A model generated the notes under the pieces. That model had not been told where the DNA came from. It saw nothing but the letters and a program-made list of their open reading frames with translations, and ran no database searches. The translations under genes and the position numbers were made by a program. 35,640 bases of DNA. Origin: Desulfobacterales bacterium (lineage in GTDB: Bacteria; Desulfobacterota; Desulfobacteria; Desulfobacterales; JASJAZ01). Positions within the stretch are counted from its first letter, which is position 1. Each line of letters opens with the position of its first letter. The DNA is taken from assembly GCA_030066785.1 (NCBI GenBank), contig JASJAZ010000061.1, forward strand, positions 1 to 35,640, given 5' to 3'. Positions 10,200-20,023 of this stretch are shown here, in pieces.

Positions 10200-11441
10200 T
10201 TGGAACCAAGGGTTGTAATAACCGGACTGGGGCTGATTACACCGTTGGGTATCGGTGTAAAAGAATCGTGGGATGCTTTGTGTGCGGGCAAATCCGGTGT
10301 GGGAGAAATCTCTCGCTTTGACACAACTGGATTTGACACCAGAATTGCCGCGGAAGTGAAACATTTTAATCCAGGCGATTACCTGCCCAAAAAAGAAGCC
10401 AAGCGTTCAAGCCTTTTCATCGCCTATGCCGTTGCGGCCAGCCGCATGGCTGTGGAAGATTCCGGTATCACCATTAATGATACCAATGCCGATCGCGTCG
10501 GGGTTATCACCGGATGCGGTTTGGGGGGGCTGGCGATGCTGGAGCAAACTGCCATGACGCTGCACGAAAAAGGCCCTAAACGCGTGAGCCCTTTTTTCAT
10601 TCCACTGCTTATTGGCAATATGGCCGCAGGAATGATATCCATCCATTTAGGTGCCCGGGGCCCGAACTCCTCCATCGCTACAGCCTGTGCCGCAGGTTCA
10701 CATGCGGTTGGAGACGCTTTTAAAGCGATCAAACGTGGATGGGCCGATGCCATGATCACCGGAGGTGTGGAGTCAACGGTGACGCCTACGTGCATTGCCG
10801 GCTTCAACGCCATGAAAGCCCTATCAACCCGCAATGATGAACCCCAAAGAGCCTCGCGCCCCTTTGACCGCGACCGGGACGGCTTCGTTGTCGGTGAAGG
10901 GTCAGGCATTTTGATTTTAGAAGCTTTGGAACATGCTTTAGAAAGAGGGGCACCCATTTACGGCGAAATGATTGGCTATGGGATGAGCGGGGATGGCTAC
11001 CATATGACCCAGCCGTCCCCGGATGGCGAGGGTGCCGCCCGCTGCATGCAGGCCGCCATCGATGATGCTAAAATTCCGCATGATGCCATTGGCTATATCA
11101 ATGCCCACGGGACATCAACACCGTACAATGATCTTTTAGAAACCCAGGCGGTTAAAAATATTTTTAAGGAACACGCAAAATCTTTATGCATGAGCTCCAC
11201 CAAATCCATGACGGGTCATTTGCTTGGCGGTGCTGGGGGTATTGAAACTATTTTTACAACGTTGGCGGTTCGCCATGGTATCTTGCCGCCAACCATTAAC
11301 CTCGAAAATCCAAGTGACGAATGTGATCTAGATTATGTCCCGCACAAAGCGCGTAAAAAAGATATCACCTATGCCATGACCAATTCATTTGGTTTCGGTG
11401 GTACCAATGCCTCTCTAATTGTTAAAAAATATGACGATTAA
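10200..11441 (+). CDS. fabF: 3-oxoacyl-[ACP] synthase II
   Basis: TACAAGSHAVGDAF active-site Cys, NAHGTSTPYND, SMTGHLLGGAGG. TTG start 5 nt after AGGAGG (10189-10194). Confidence 0.95.
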   Translation: MEPRVVITGLGLITPLGIGVKESWDALCAGKSGVGEISRFDTTGFDTRIAAEVKHFNPGDYLPKKEAKRSSLFIAYAVAASRMAVEDSGITINDTNADRVGVITGCGLGGLAMLEQTAMTLHEKGPKRVSPFFIPLLIGNMAAGMISIHLGARGPNSSIATACAAGSHAVGDAFKAIKRGWADAMITGGVESTVTPTCIAGFNAMKALSTRNDEPQRASRPFDRDRDGFVVGEGSGILILEALEHALERGAPIYGEMIGYGMSGDGYHMTQPSPDGEGAARCMQAAIDDAKIPHDAIGYINAHGTSTPYNDLLETQAVKNIFKEHAKSLCMSSTKSMTGHLLGGAGGIETIFTTLAVRHGILPPTINLENPSDECDLDYVPHKARKKDITYAMTNSFGFGGTNASLIVKKYDD

Positions 11442-11476
11442 AAATATTTAGCATTCCATCGTAACATTGTTCCTAA

Positions 11477-11509
11477 ACGGCCCGGATGAATCCGGGCCGT
11501 TTTTCTTTT
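11477..11509 (+). terminator. Rho-independent terminator after fabF
   Basis: ACGGCCCGGA-TGAA-TCCGGGCCGT perfect 10-bp stem, then TTTTCTTTT. Confidence 0.93.
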
Positions 11510-11692
11510 ATCGTAAAGCTGTCGGGATGGTGTCTTTTAAAACGCTTTTTCAATTAACCATTGTTTACTTGGCATCATTTTATAATTAGAATCCATTTTT
11601 TTCTTGCGAATATTGTTCCAAGAGTATTAGATAAACGTTTGCATTTTTTCAGCAATAAATATGGTGCATCTCCACACAAAGGGAGTCAATCG

Positions 11693-12184
11693 ATGGGTAT
11701 CGCTGAATCGGCCGTTATACTGGGTTGTGACCATGCGGCCTTTCCATTGAAAGAAAAAATCAAAGCCTTTCTAACCGCTAAAGGTGTTGAGGTTGAAGAT
11801 GTTGGCACGCACAGCGAAGCATCGGTTGATTATCCAGATTATGCCATCAAAGTTGCCCAAGCAATCTCAAACAACCAATTTAAACGGGGAATTCTAATTT
11901 GCGGCACAGGCCTTGGTATGTCGATGGTGGCCAATAAATTTCCGCATGTCCGAGCGGGTTTATGCAATGATCTATTTAGTGCAATTTTGAGTCGGCAACA
12001 CAACGACGCCAATATTCTCGTTATGGGTGGACGTGTAATTGGTGAAACGCTTGCCCAAAAAATTGTGGATGCATGGCTAAAAACACCATATGAGGGAGGG
12101 CGGCATCAATCGCGCCTTGCCAAATTTGAAAGCTATGCCAAAATTCAATCTAGTATTAAAAATCAATCACAAGAACCAAACTAA
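11693..12184 (+). CDS. rpiB: Ribose-5-phosphate isomerase B
   Basis: [43 protein letters not shown] at 11693 preceded by gggag. Confidence 0.94.
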   Translation: MGIAESAVILGCDHAAFPLKEKIKAFLTAKGVEVEDVGTHSEASVDYPDYAIKVAQAISNNQFKRGILICGTGLGMSMVANKFPHVRAGLCNDLFSAILSRQHNDANILVMGGRVIGETLAQKIVDAWLKTPYEGGRHQSRLAKFESYAKIQSSIKNQSQEPN

Positions 12185-12201
12185 CTTTGAGAAAATTGAC
12201 C

Positions 12202-13446
12202 ATGAATTTAAACATCATCCAGGAAATTGATCCTGAAATTTCTGATATTATCGTCAGCGAACGTCAACGGCAATTTAAAACAATTGACTTAATTGCCTCG
12301 GAAAATATTGCCAGCCCAGCAGTCATGAGCGCTCAAGCCACAGTGCTGACCAATAAATATGCTGAAGGCTACCCGGGGAAGCGCTATTATGGCGGTTGCA
12401 GCTGCGTGGATGCCGCGGAAACGCTGGCCATTAATAGAGCCCGCGAACTGTTCAAAGCCGATTATGTTAATGTACAACCACATTCAGGTTCCCAGGCCAA
12501 TATGGCGGTTTATTTTGCCATGCTCGAACCAGGCGATATCGTGTTGGGCATGGAGCTGTCGCACGGGGGACATCTTACCCATGGTAGCACCGCTAATTTT
12601 TCAGGCAAATTGTTTAAATTTTTCCACTATGGGGTTCAAAAAGACACTGGCCGCATCGATCCTGAAAAAATAACGGAACTGGCTGAAAAACATCAACCCC
12701 GAATGATTGTTGTTGGCGCAAGTGCCTATCCACGCACAATCGATTTCGAAATCTTCGCTGATATTGCTAAAAAGACCGGGGCCTATTTAATGGTTGATAT
12801 GGCGCATATAGCTGGTTTAGTGGCAGCCGGACTACACCCTTCACCGGTTCCCCATGCCGACGTGGTGACGTCAACAACCCACAAAACCATGCGTGGGCCT
12901 CGCGGCGGCTTGATCTTGGCAAAATCTGATCTGGCCGACCTATTGAACCGCGCCATATTTCCAGGGATTCAAGGCGGACCGCTCATGCACATTATCGCCG
13001 CCAAGGCCGTCGCTTTTAAAGAAGCGCTCTCCGATTCCTTCCGGCAATACCAACAAAAGGTCATTAAAAATGCCCAAATTTTAGCTGATGGCTTAATAGC
13101 CAAAGGATTTAAACTTATTTCCGGGGGCACCGATAACCATATGATGCTTATAAATTTACAAGAAATGAGCCTCACCGGAAAGGAAGCTGAGGATATTCTG
13201 GGGCGCGTCGGCATTGCCGTGAATAAAAATACGATCCCTTTTGAAACACGCAGCCCGAATATTACCAGCGGTATTCGAATCGGCACGCCGGCCATCACAT
13301 CACGCGGTATGGGGCCTTTTGAGATGGAAATTTTAGCAACGCTCATCAACCAGGTTTTGAAACAACCAAGCGACGAAGAAATTTTAACGCAAGTTCAGAA
13401 TGAGGTTGAACATTTGTGCCAACAATTTCCGCTTGAGTTGCATTAA
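12202..13446 (+). CDS. glyA: Serine hydroxymethyltransferase
   Basis: [46 protein letters not shown]-Lys motif. Confidence 0.96.
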   Translation: MNLNIIQEIDPEISDIIVSERQRQFKTIDLIASENIASPAVMSAQATVLTNKYAEGYPGKRYYGGCSCVDAAETLAINRARELFKADYVNVQPHSGSQANMAVYFAMLEPGDIVLGMELSHGGHLTHGSTANFSGKLFKFFHYGVQKDTGRIDPEKITELAEKHQPRMIVVGASAYPRTIDFEIFADIAKKTGAYLMVDMAHIAGLVAAGLHPSPVPHADVVTSTTHKTMRGPRGGLILAKSDLADLLNRAIFPGIQGGPLMHIIAAKAVAFKEALSDSFRQYQQKVIKNAQILADGLIAKGFKLISGGTDNHMMLINLQEMSLTGKEAEDILGRVGIAVNKNTIPFETRSPNITSGIRIGTPAITSRGMGPFEMEILATLINQVLKQPSDEEILTQVQNEVEHLCQQFPLELH

Positions 13447-13511
13447 CGATAATGCTTCCAAAACCCGGTAGCATTTCGAAATTAAATTACCTTTAGCGCT
13501 AAGGCAGACGA

Positions 13512-13988
13512 ATGTCAGAAAATAATCAAAGACCTTCATGGAAAAACTATTTTATGGATATTGCCAGCCTCGTGGCCAAAAGATCAACCTGCACCCGGCG
13601 TTCGGTTGGTGCCATTATTGTCAAGGACAAACGTATTCTGGCCACAGGTTATAATGGTGCCCCAAGCGGTATTCGCCATTGCGAAGAAACCGGCTGTATG
13701 AGACACAAATTGAAGATTAAATCGGGTGAACGCCATGAACTTTGCCGCGGTATTCACGCTGAACAAAATGCTATCATCCAAGCAGCTTATCATGGCGTTA
13801 ATATTAAAGATGCTGATCTTTTCTGTACCAACCTACCATGCTCGATATGCAGTAAAATGATTATCAATGCCGGTATTAAGAATATCTATTTCCTGGACGG
13901 TTATGCTGACAAAATGTCGGAAGACATGTTAGCAGAAGCTGGCGTACAATTATCGCAGCTCACATCCAGTGGGAAGGAGAATGCATGA
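13512..13988 (+). CDS. Deoxycytidylate (dCMP) deaminase family protein
   Basis: HAEQNAI and PCSICSKMI zinc deaminase motifs, [26 protein letters not shown]. Confidence 0.93.
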   Translation: MSENNQRPSWKNYFMDIASLVAKRSTCTRRSVGAIIVKDKRILATGYNGAPSGIRHCEETGCMRHKLKIKSGERHELCRGIHAEQNAIIQAAYHGVNIKDADLFCTNLPCSICSKMIINAGIKNIYFLDGYADKMSEDMLAEAGVQLSQLTSSGKENA

Positions 13989-14452
13989 AATGCCCGTTTT
14001 GTTCGGAAGTTGACAACAAAGTGATTGATTCCAGGCTAAGCAAGGATGGAACGGTTATCCGCCGGCGAAGGGAATGCCTGATCTGTAGCCGTCGTTTTAC
14101 AACCTACGAGCATATCGAAGAAATCCCGATTATGATTATCAAAAAAGATGGCCGCCGGGAAGAATTTAGCCGTGAAAAAGTACGTTCCGGTTTGCAACGC
14201 GCCTGTGAAAAACGTGAGATTAGCATGAATGTCATCGAAGAATTCATTGATGAGCTTGAACGCGATTTAAAGGAAACGGGGGAAAAAGAAATTCCGTCAC
14301 ACAGTATCGGCGAAAAAATTATGATAAAATTACACGCGTTAGATGATGTCGCGTATGTTAGATTTGCTTCAGTTTATCGTGAATTTAAGGATGTGAACGA
14401 TTTTGTCGCCGAATTAAAAAACCTACTCAGCAATGACAAAGAGGGCAACTAG
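13985..14452 (+). CDS. nrdR: Transcriptional repressor NrdR
   Basis: [17 protein letters not shown]...[16 protein letters not shown] zinc ribbon plus ATP-cone. ATGA overlap with the upstream gene. Confidence 0.96.
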   Translation: MKCPFCSEVDNKVIDSRLSKDGTVIRRRRECLICSRRFTTYEHIEEIPIMIIKKDGRREEFSREKVRSGLQRACEKREISMNVIEEFIDELERDLKETGEKEIPSHSIGEKIMIKLHALDDVAYVRFASVYREFKDVNDFVAELKNLLSNDKEGN

Positions 14453-14541
14453 CAGCGACATTCATCAGCACGTCATAAACTTGCAAATCTCTATCACCAC
14501 CCAGATGTACACGCCATTGCAGTAAATACGGATCATCCCAG

Positions 14542-15678
14542 ATGAAACCCTTAGATAACGCCGATGACACCCATTACATGCGCTGCGCGCTTGATCTTGC
14601 CGTCCGGGGTCGTGGGTATACGTCGCCCAATCCGATGGTCGGTGCTGTAATCGTTAAAAAAGATAAAATCATCGGCCAAGGCTTCCATCAAGCCGTTGGT
14701 GAAGCCCACGCCGAAGTCAATGCCCTAAAAAATGCGGGTAAAAACGCTCAAGGGGCAACGCTTTATGTAACCCTTGAACCCTGCAACCACGTCGGGCGCA
14801 CACCCCCTTGTACCCAAAGCATCCTTGATTCCGGGATAAAAAGAGTGGTGGTGGCCATGCAAGATCCCAATCCACAGGTTGAAGGTGGCGGGATCGAGGT
14901 CCTGAAACGAAAAGGCTTGAAGGTCGATGTGGGGATTTGCGAAACAGAGGCCCGCAAGCTCAATGAATATTTCCTTGCGTTTATTACATCCCAGCGGCCG
15001 TTTGTTATCTTGAAATGTGCAGCCACCTTGGATGGTCGTATCGCTACCCGCACCGGTGACGCCAAATGGGTATCAGGAAAGGAATCGCGTCAATTTGTGC
15101 ATCGGTTAAGGCATGCTACGGATGCCATCATGGTCGGGATCGATACGGTTAAATCCGACAATCCCCAACTCACCACCCGTTTGCCAAAAAGGACAAACGG
15201 TAAGGCCTGGCGGGATCCAGTGCGCATCATTCTTGATTCCAAGCTAAGTATTGCACCGGATGCACATGTCGTACGACATAATAGCAAAGCAAATACGATT
15301 TTGATTGCCAATGAAAATACCCCTACAAACCAAGCTTTGCTAAGAAATAGAGGGGTTGAGATCTTACGGATCCCGGATCAAGATGGACGGACGGATTTAA
15401 ATGCGCTAATGGATCAACTGGGAGCCAAAGGTATCACTAGCCTATTAATCGAAGGGGGCAGTCGTGTGATTGCATCGGCATTGGCTGCCCGAATTGTTGA
15501 TAAAATCTGTTTTTTTTATGCCCCTAAAATCTCGGGTGGCGACGACGGTATCCCTATATGCCGCGGACCGGGGCCCGCTAAGATGATCGATTGCATTAAT
15601 ATTAAAAACATCGAAATCCATCGATTTGGAGACGATACCCTCATCGAGGGTTATATCGATAAAAACAGGCGCTTTTGA
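14542..15678 (+). CDS. ribD: Bifunctional diaminohydroxyphosphoribosylaminopyrimidine deaminase / 5-amino-6-uracil reductase
   Basis: HAEVNALKNAG, EPCNHVGRTPPCTQ, LKCAATLDGRIATRTGDAKWVSG. Confidence 0.96.
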   Translation: MKPLDNADDTHYMRCALDLAVRGRGYTSPNPMVGAVIVKKDKIIGQGFHQAVGEAHAEVNALKNAGKNAQGATLYVTLEPCNHVGRTPPCTQSILDSGIKRVVVAMQDPNPQVEGGGIEVLKRKGLKVDVGICETEARKLNEYFLAFITSQRPFVILKCAATLDGRIATRTGDAKWVSGKESRQFVHRLRHATDAIMVGIDTVKSDNPQLTTRLPKRTNGKAWRDPVRIILDSKLSIAPDAHVVRHNSKANTILIANENTPTNQALLRNRGVEILRIPDQDGRTDLNALMDQLGAKGITSLLIEGGSRVIASALAARIVDKICFFYAPKISGGDDGIPICRGPGPAKMIDCINIKNIEIHRFGDDTLIEGYIDKNRRF

Positions 15679-15870
15679 AAGCTTCGGCGGTTGCTCTGGC
15701 ACTCAAAGGGATGGCAATATATAGAAATAATTTTAGTATAAACAACCTTCAGTGTACACTGCCATCAGAGTTTTTGACTTTTGCTTTTTTAAGATTACGT
15801 TCTACGTGAGTTTTCAAAGCGATATTGCCGATCTTGGCTATTAATGAAATACCATATAAAAGGCATTTAG

Positions 15871-16539
15871 ATGTTTACCGGTATTATTGAAGGCTTTGGC
15901 GTTGTTGTCGAAACAACTTCATCCGGACTGGGCAAGCGTCTGGGATTTAATTCAGATTTTACCCTTGAAAACACAAATATCGGGGACAGCATCGCGGTAA
16001 ATGGGGCATGCCTCACCGTGGTTGCGCTGAAAAATCACAAACAATTTCAGGCCGATGTATCTCCGGAAACACTACGGACAACAAACTTGGGAAATTTGCG
16101 CATCGGACAGCAAGTGAATCTTGAACGCGCCCTGCGCCTTACACAAAGAATTGACGGCCATTTGGTATCAGGACATATTGACGGAATTAGTGAGATTAAA
16201 CATATTGCCACCAAAGGCAATGCTTGGATTATCACCATCGGTGTTTCATCTGATTTATCGCGCTACATGATTCAAAAAGGGTCTGTAGCAGTTGATGGTG
16301 TGAGCCTAACCATTAATGAATGCGGAGTTGATTTTTTCCAGGTAGCCGTCATTCCACATACAGCGCAAAAAACCACCATAGCGCTAAAAAAACAAGGTGA
16401 TTTGGTAAATATCGAAACCGACCTGATTGGCAAATACATCGAAAAATTTGTGACCAACTCCGCAAAGGCCAATCCGAAACATGCAGGGGCAAAAAAGAGC
16501 ATCGACCTGGAACTCTTACAAAAAACTGGTTTCATTTAA
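15871..16539 (+). CDS. ribE: Riboflavin synthase, alpha subunit type
   Basis: MFTGIIEGFG, GDSIAVNGACLTV, DGHLVSGHIDG, KGSVAVDGVSLT. Confidence 0.96.
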   Translation: MFTGIIEGFGVVVETTSSGLGKRLGFNSDFTLENTNIGDSIAVNGACLTVVALKNHKQFQADVSPETLRTTNLGNLRIGQQVNLERALRLTQRIDGHLVSGHIDGISEIKHIATKGNAWIITIGVSSDLSRYMIQKGSVAVDGVSLTINECGVDFFQVAVIPHTAQKTTIALKKQGDLVNIETDLIGKYIEKFVTNSAKANPKHAGAKKSIDLELLQKTGFI

Positions 16540-16620
16540 CAACGAAAACTGCTCTTTGGCAATAATTTCGCCTTGAAACCGATAAAAACGAAAACCCACT
16601 AATAGGAGTGTAAATCAAAT

Positions 16621-17835
16621 ATGCCACATATTACCATCGAAGATGCTATTAAAGATATTCGTGCCGGAAACATGGTGATTCTGGTAGATGACGAAGATCG
16701 CGAAAATGAAGGCGATCTTTGTATGGCAGCTGGAAAAGTAACTCCCGAAGCAATAAATTTTATGGCCAAATTCGGTCGAGGGCTCATTTGTTTATCCATG
16801 ACCGGCGCGATGATTGATCGGCTGGAATTGCCGATGATGGTCGGCAACAATACATCACCCTTTCAAACCGGTTTCACGGTATCGATTGAAGCGCGCTGTG
16901 GTGTAACAACCGGCATTTCAGCAGCAGATCGCGCCACCACGATTGCCACCGCCATTGCAGACGATGCGCGCCCGAGCGACCTTGTCCGGCCGGGGCATGT
17001 ATTTCCATTGCGCGCGAAAGACGGCGGTGTAATGGTGCGCACGGGCCAAACCGAAGGCTCTGTTGATTTGGCCCGACTGGCAGGCCTTAAACCGGCAGGG
17101 GTAATTTGTGAGATTATGGATGAGGACGGCACGATGGCCCGCATGCCAGCGTTGGAAAAGTTCAGCGAAGAACACGGTATTGGTATCTGCACGATCGCCG
17201 ATCTCATCGAATACCGCATGCGCACAGAGTCTTTTGTCCACCGGGCGGTCGAAGCCCAGGTTCCCACTTCATTTGCCGGTGAATTTAAAGTTATTGTGTA
17301 TGAAAATGATGTAGAGGATTTACAACACGTGGCCTTGGTGAAAGGTGAGATTAATCCTGCCAAACCGATTCTGGTCAGAGTCCATTCAGAATGCTTAACC
17401 GGCGATATTTTCGGTTCGTTGCGATGCGATTGCGGTGATCAGCTTCGCCGGGCCATGGAAATGATGGATAAAGACGGCAGCGGCGTTTTTCTTTACGTCA
17501 GGCAGGAGGGGCGTGGTATCGGACTGGTCAATAAATTGAAAGCTTACATTTTGCAAGACCAGGGATTTGACACGGTGGAAGCCAACGAAAAACTTGGTTT
17601 TAAACCCGATCTTCGCAACTACGGTATCGGTGCTCAGGTACTGGCTGATCTGGGCGTCAAAAAAATGCGATTGATTACCAACAATCCTAAAAAAATTGTT
17701 GGCTTAGAGGGATACGGGCTAAGTATCGAGGAACAAATTCCTATCGAAATCCCTCCAAATGAGCATAACAAATGTTATCTGGAATGTAAGAAACTCAAAA
17801 TGGGCCATATGCTAAATGTAGATGCCAGCCCGTAA
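16621..17835 (+). CDS. ribBA: Bifunctional DHBP synthase / GTP cyclohydrolase II
   Basis: [15 protein letters not shown] (RibB) and [21 protein letters not shown] (RibA zinc site). Confidence 0.96.
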   Translation: MPHITIEDAIKDIRAGNMVILVDDEDRENEGDLCMAAGKVTPEAINFMAKFGRGLICLSMTGAMIDRLELPMMVGNNTSPFQTGFTVSIEARCGVTTGISAADRATTIATAIADDARPSDLVRPGHVFPLRAKDGGVMVRTGQTEGSVDLARLAGLKPAGVICEIMDEDGTMARMPALEKFSEEHGIGICTIADLIEYRMRTESFVHRAVEAQVPTSFAGEFKVIVYENDVEDLQHVALVKGEINPAKPILVRVHSECLTGDIFGSLRCDCGDQLRRAMEMMDKDGSGVFLYVRQEGRGIGLVNKLKAYILQDQGFDTVEANEKLGFKPDLRNYGIGAQVLADLGVKKMRLITNNPKKIVGLEGYGLSIEEQIPIEIPPNEHNKCYLECKKLKMGHMLNVDASP

Positions 17836-17915
17836 TCATCATCCATAATGCTGCCGCTGGTGGGCTGGAAAAGGTTTTTAGTATTCTTCTAATCATCGAA
17901 AGGGGAGGCAAATCA

Positions 17916-18389
17916 ATGCCGAAAGTTTTGGAAGGCAATGTGTTGGCGGAAGGCAAGCGGTTTGTGCTGGTCACAAGCCGATTTAATGATTTTATCACCG
18001 ATAAATTGACCAGTGGTGCTCTTGATGCGCTGACACGCAGCGGCGCTAAGGCTGAAGATATTGATATTGTCAAAGTACCCGGGGCCTTTGAAATTCCACT
18101 GGTTGCCAAAAAATTAGCTCAAAGCGGGCGCTACCATGCCATTATCTGCCTGGGAGCCGTTATTAGGGGTGCAACCCCTCACTTTGATTATGTTAGCGCG
18201 GAAGTTAGCAAAGGGGTCGCGGCCGTGAGTTTAGAAACCGATACGCCGGTCATATTCGGTGTGATTACAACGGATTCCATTGAGCAGGCCATTGAGCGGG
18301 CAGGTACCAAATCCGGCAACAAAGGTTGGCATGCCGCCCTATCCGCTATCGAAATGGCCAATTTAATCGAAGCCGTGGACCGCGCCTAG
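17916..18389 (+). CDS. ribH: 6,7-dimethyl-8-ribityllumazine synthase
   Basis: [44 protein letters not shown] aaaggggagg. Confidence 0.96.
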   Translation: MPKVLEGNVLAEGKRFVLVTSRFNDFITDKLTSGALDALTRSGAKAEDIDIVKVPGAFEIPLVAKKLAQSGRYHAIICLGAVIRGATPHFDYVSAEVSKGVAAVSLETDTPVIFGVITTDSIEQAIERAGTKSGNKGWHAALSAIEMANLIEAVDRA

Positions 18390-18390
18390 A

Positions 18391-18855
18391 ATGGGATATC
18401 GACGCAAAGCGAGGGAACTTGCCATGCAAGCCCTCTATTATATGGACATGCGCCACAATTGTTCCAATCACATGTTGGATAATTATTGTCATAGTTTTAT
18501 GTCTGAAGATAAAAATATTCCCTTTTTTGGGGAGCTGGTTAGGGGGGTGATGGCGCTTCGCAATGAAATTGACCAAGTTATTGAACGCTTTTCGAATAAC
18601 TGGAAAATTAACCGTATGCCGTGCGTCGATCGTAACATTATTCGCATTGCCGTCTATGAATTACTAAATTGTAATGACATTCCCCCTAAAGTGTCGATTA
18701 ATGAAGCCATAGATATTGGCAAAAAATACGGTACGAAAGATTCAGGCGCTTTTATTAATGGTATTTTAGACAGCGTTCATTTAGCCCTTGAAAATAATGA
18801 AATTCAAATCCATCAAAATGTTATCTTTGAATCTGAAGAAACGCTTGAAGGTTAA
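18391..18855 (+). CDS. nusB: Transcription antitermination factor NusB
   Basis: MGYRRKARELAMQALYYMDM, VDRNIIRIAVYELL, NEAIDIGKKYGTKDSGAFINGILDSV. Confidence 0.94.
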   Translation: MGYRRKARELAMQALYYMDMRHNCSNHMLDNYCHSFMSEDKNIPFFGELVRGVMALRNEIDQVIERFSNNWKINRMPCVDRNIIRIAVYELLNCNDIPPKVSINEAIDIGKKYGTKDSGAFINGILDSVHLALENNEIQIHQNVIFESEETLEG

Positions 18856-18911
18856 AGCAATAACCAGGTCACAACCTTAAAACATATCAAATCGGTATCC
18901 AAAAAATTTCC

Positions 18912-19175
18912 ATGGACGAGAGTAAAGATCATCTTCAACGACGATGCCCGCGCCTGGGCGGACCTGTAACATTCAGCTATTGTCGCAATAATAGCGTGGA
19001 TCTCCAGCCGTGCTGGAAAGCTTTGGATTGCTGGTGGGAGTTGTTTGATGTCACCGAATATTTTCTGGCTTATCTAACCGAGGCTGAGTTTGGCGTAATA
19101 TTCCGTCGTCGTCCCAAGCCTAAAATTACCAGTATTCTTGAACTCATACAGCAAGCCAAGCAACGAACTGAATAA
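18912..19175 (+). CDS. Small Cys-containing hypothetical protein (87 aa)
   Basis: ORF between nusB and the MBL gene on the same strand. Patterned Cys residues C12, C24, C34, C40 (CPRLGGPVTFSYC...PCWKALDCWW). Confidence 0.7.
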   Translation: MDESKDHLQRRCPRLGGPVTFSYCRNNSVDLQPCWKALDCWWELFDVTEYFLAYLTEAEFGVIFRRRPKPKITSILELIQQAKQRTE

Positions 19176-19200
19176 CATGCAGCCAGTTAGGGAGGTTAAT

Positions 19201-19830
19201 TTGATAATCAAAACGCTAACCGTTGGGCCGATTATGGCCAATTGCTTTATTTTAGGGTGTAAAGAAACAAATGAAGCCGTTGTTATTGATCCGGGTGATG
19301 AGACTGATCGGATTTTAACTGCCATGGCAGAGGATCAATTAGCATTAAAATACATTATTAATACCCACGGGCATTTTGATCATGTGGGTGGCAACAAATC
19401 CCTGCATGAGACAACCAAAGCCGGCATCCTCATTCATGCACTTGACGAGCCCATGCTTAAAAGCCTTGCGGCCAGTGCCGCAGCATGGGGTTTAGCGGCT
19501 GAAAATTCCCCCCCACCGGAAAGAACCTTGGCCGATGGTGATACAGTGAGCTTTGGAAAATTCAACCTCGATGTCATCCACACACCCGGTCATACGCCGG
19601 GCGGTATCTCCTTGCACATGAATGGTTATGTGTTTGTGGGCGACACCCTCTTTGCGGGTTCAATTGGCAGAACTGACTTTCCGGGTGGCGACTACGGCAC
19701 ACTGATTTCCAGCATCCAAAATAAGCTTTTTCCATTGGGCGATGATGTCCAGGTCTTCACCGGTCATGGGCCTGATACGACCATTGGCCGTGAGAAGCAA
19801 AAACGATTCAACCCATTTGTCGGCCTTTAA
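19201..19830 (+). CDS. MBL-fold metallo-hydrolase (glyoxalase II-like)
   Basis: NTHGHFDHVGGN (HxHxDH), HTPGHTPGGISLH, GDTLFAGSIGRTDFPGG, TGHGPDTTIG. TTG start at 19201 after GGAGG (19191-19195); ORF-track ATG is at 19138. Confidence 0.92.
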   Translation: MIIKTLTVGPIMANCFILGCKETNEAVVIDPGDETDRILTAMAEDQLALKYIINTHGHFDHVGGNKSLHETTKAGILIHALDEPMLKSLAASAAAWGLAAENSPPPERTLADGDTVSFGKFNLDVIHTPGHTPGGISLHMNGYVFVGDTLFAGSIGRTDFPGGDYGTLISSIQNKLFPLGDDVQVFTGHGPDTTIGREKQKRFNPFVGL

Positions 19831-20023
19831 CCAGTAGGCCTACCCGCGAAACAAGCTGAAAACCACTACATTTTACATTAATTACCAGCTGATGGTGTTT
19901 CCTATCTGTATTTAGGATTGGATGGGATGTTTAAAAAAGCTTTGGGTTATTTCGATATAAGTGGGATTCTGCAGCTTAGGACTCGAGCGCTCTACTTCAT
20001 TTTGGTATTTGTTAATACAAACT

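Noticed and set aside
13493-13502. TTAGCGCTAA palindrome before the dCMP deaminase gene
   Set aside because: Short, and does not resemble an NrdR box as I know it; could easily be chance.
15679-15870. FMN riboswitch upstream of ribE
   Set aside because: None of the conserved RFN sequence blocks were seen; only unrelated dyads are present.
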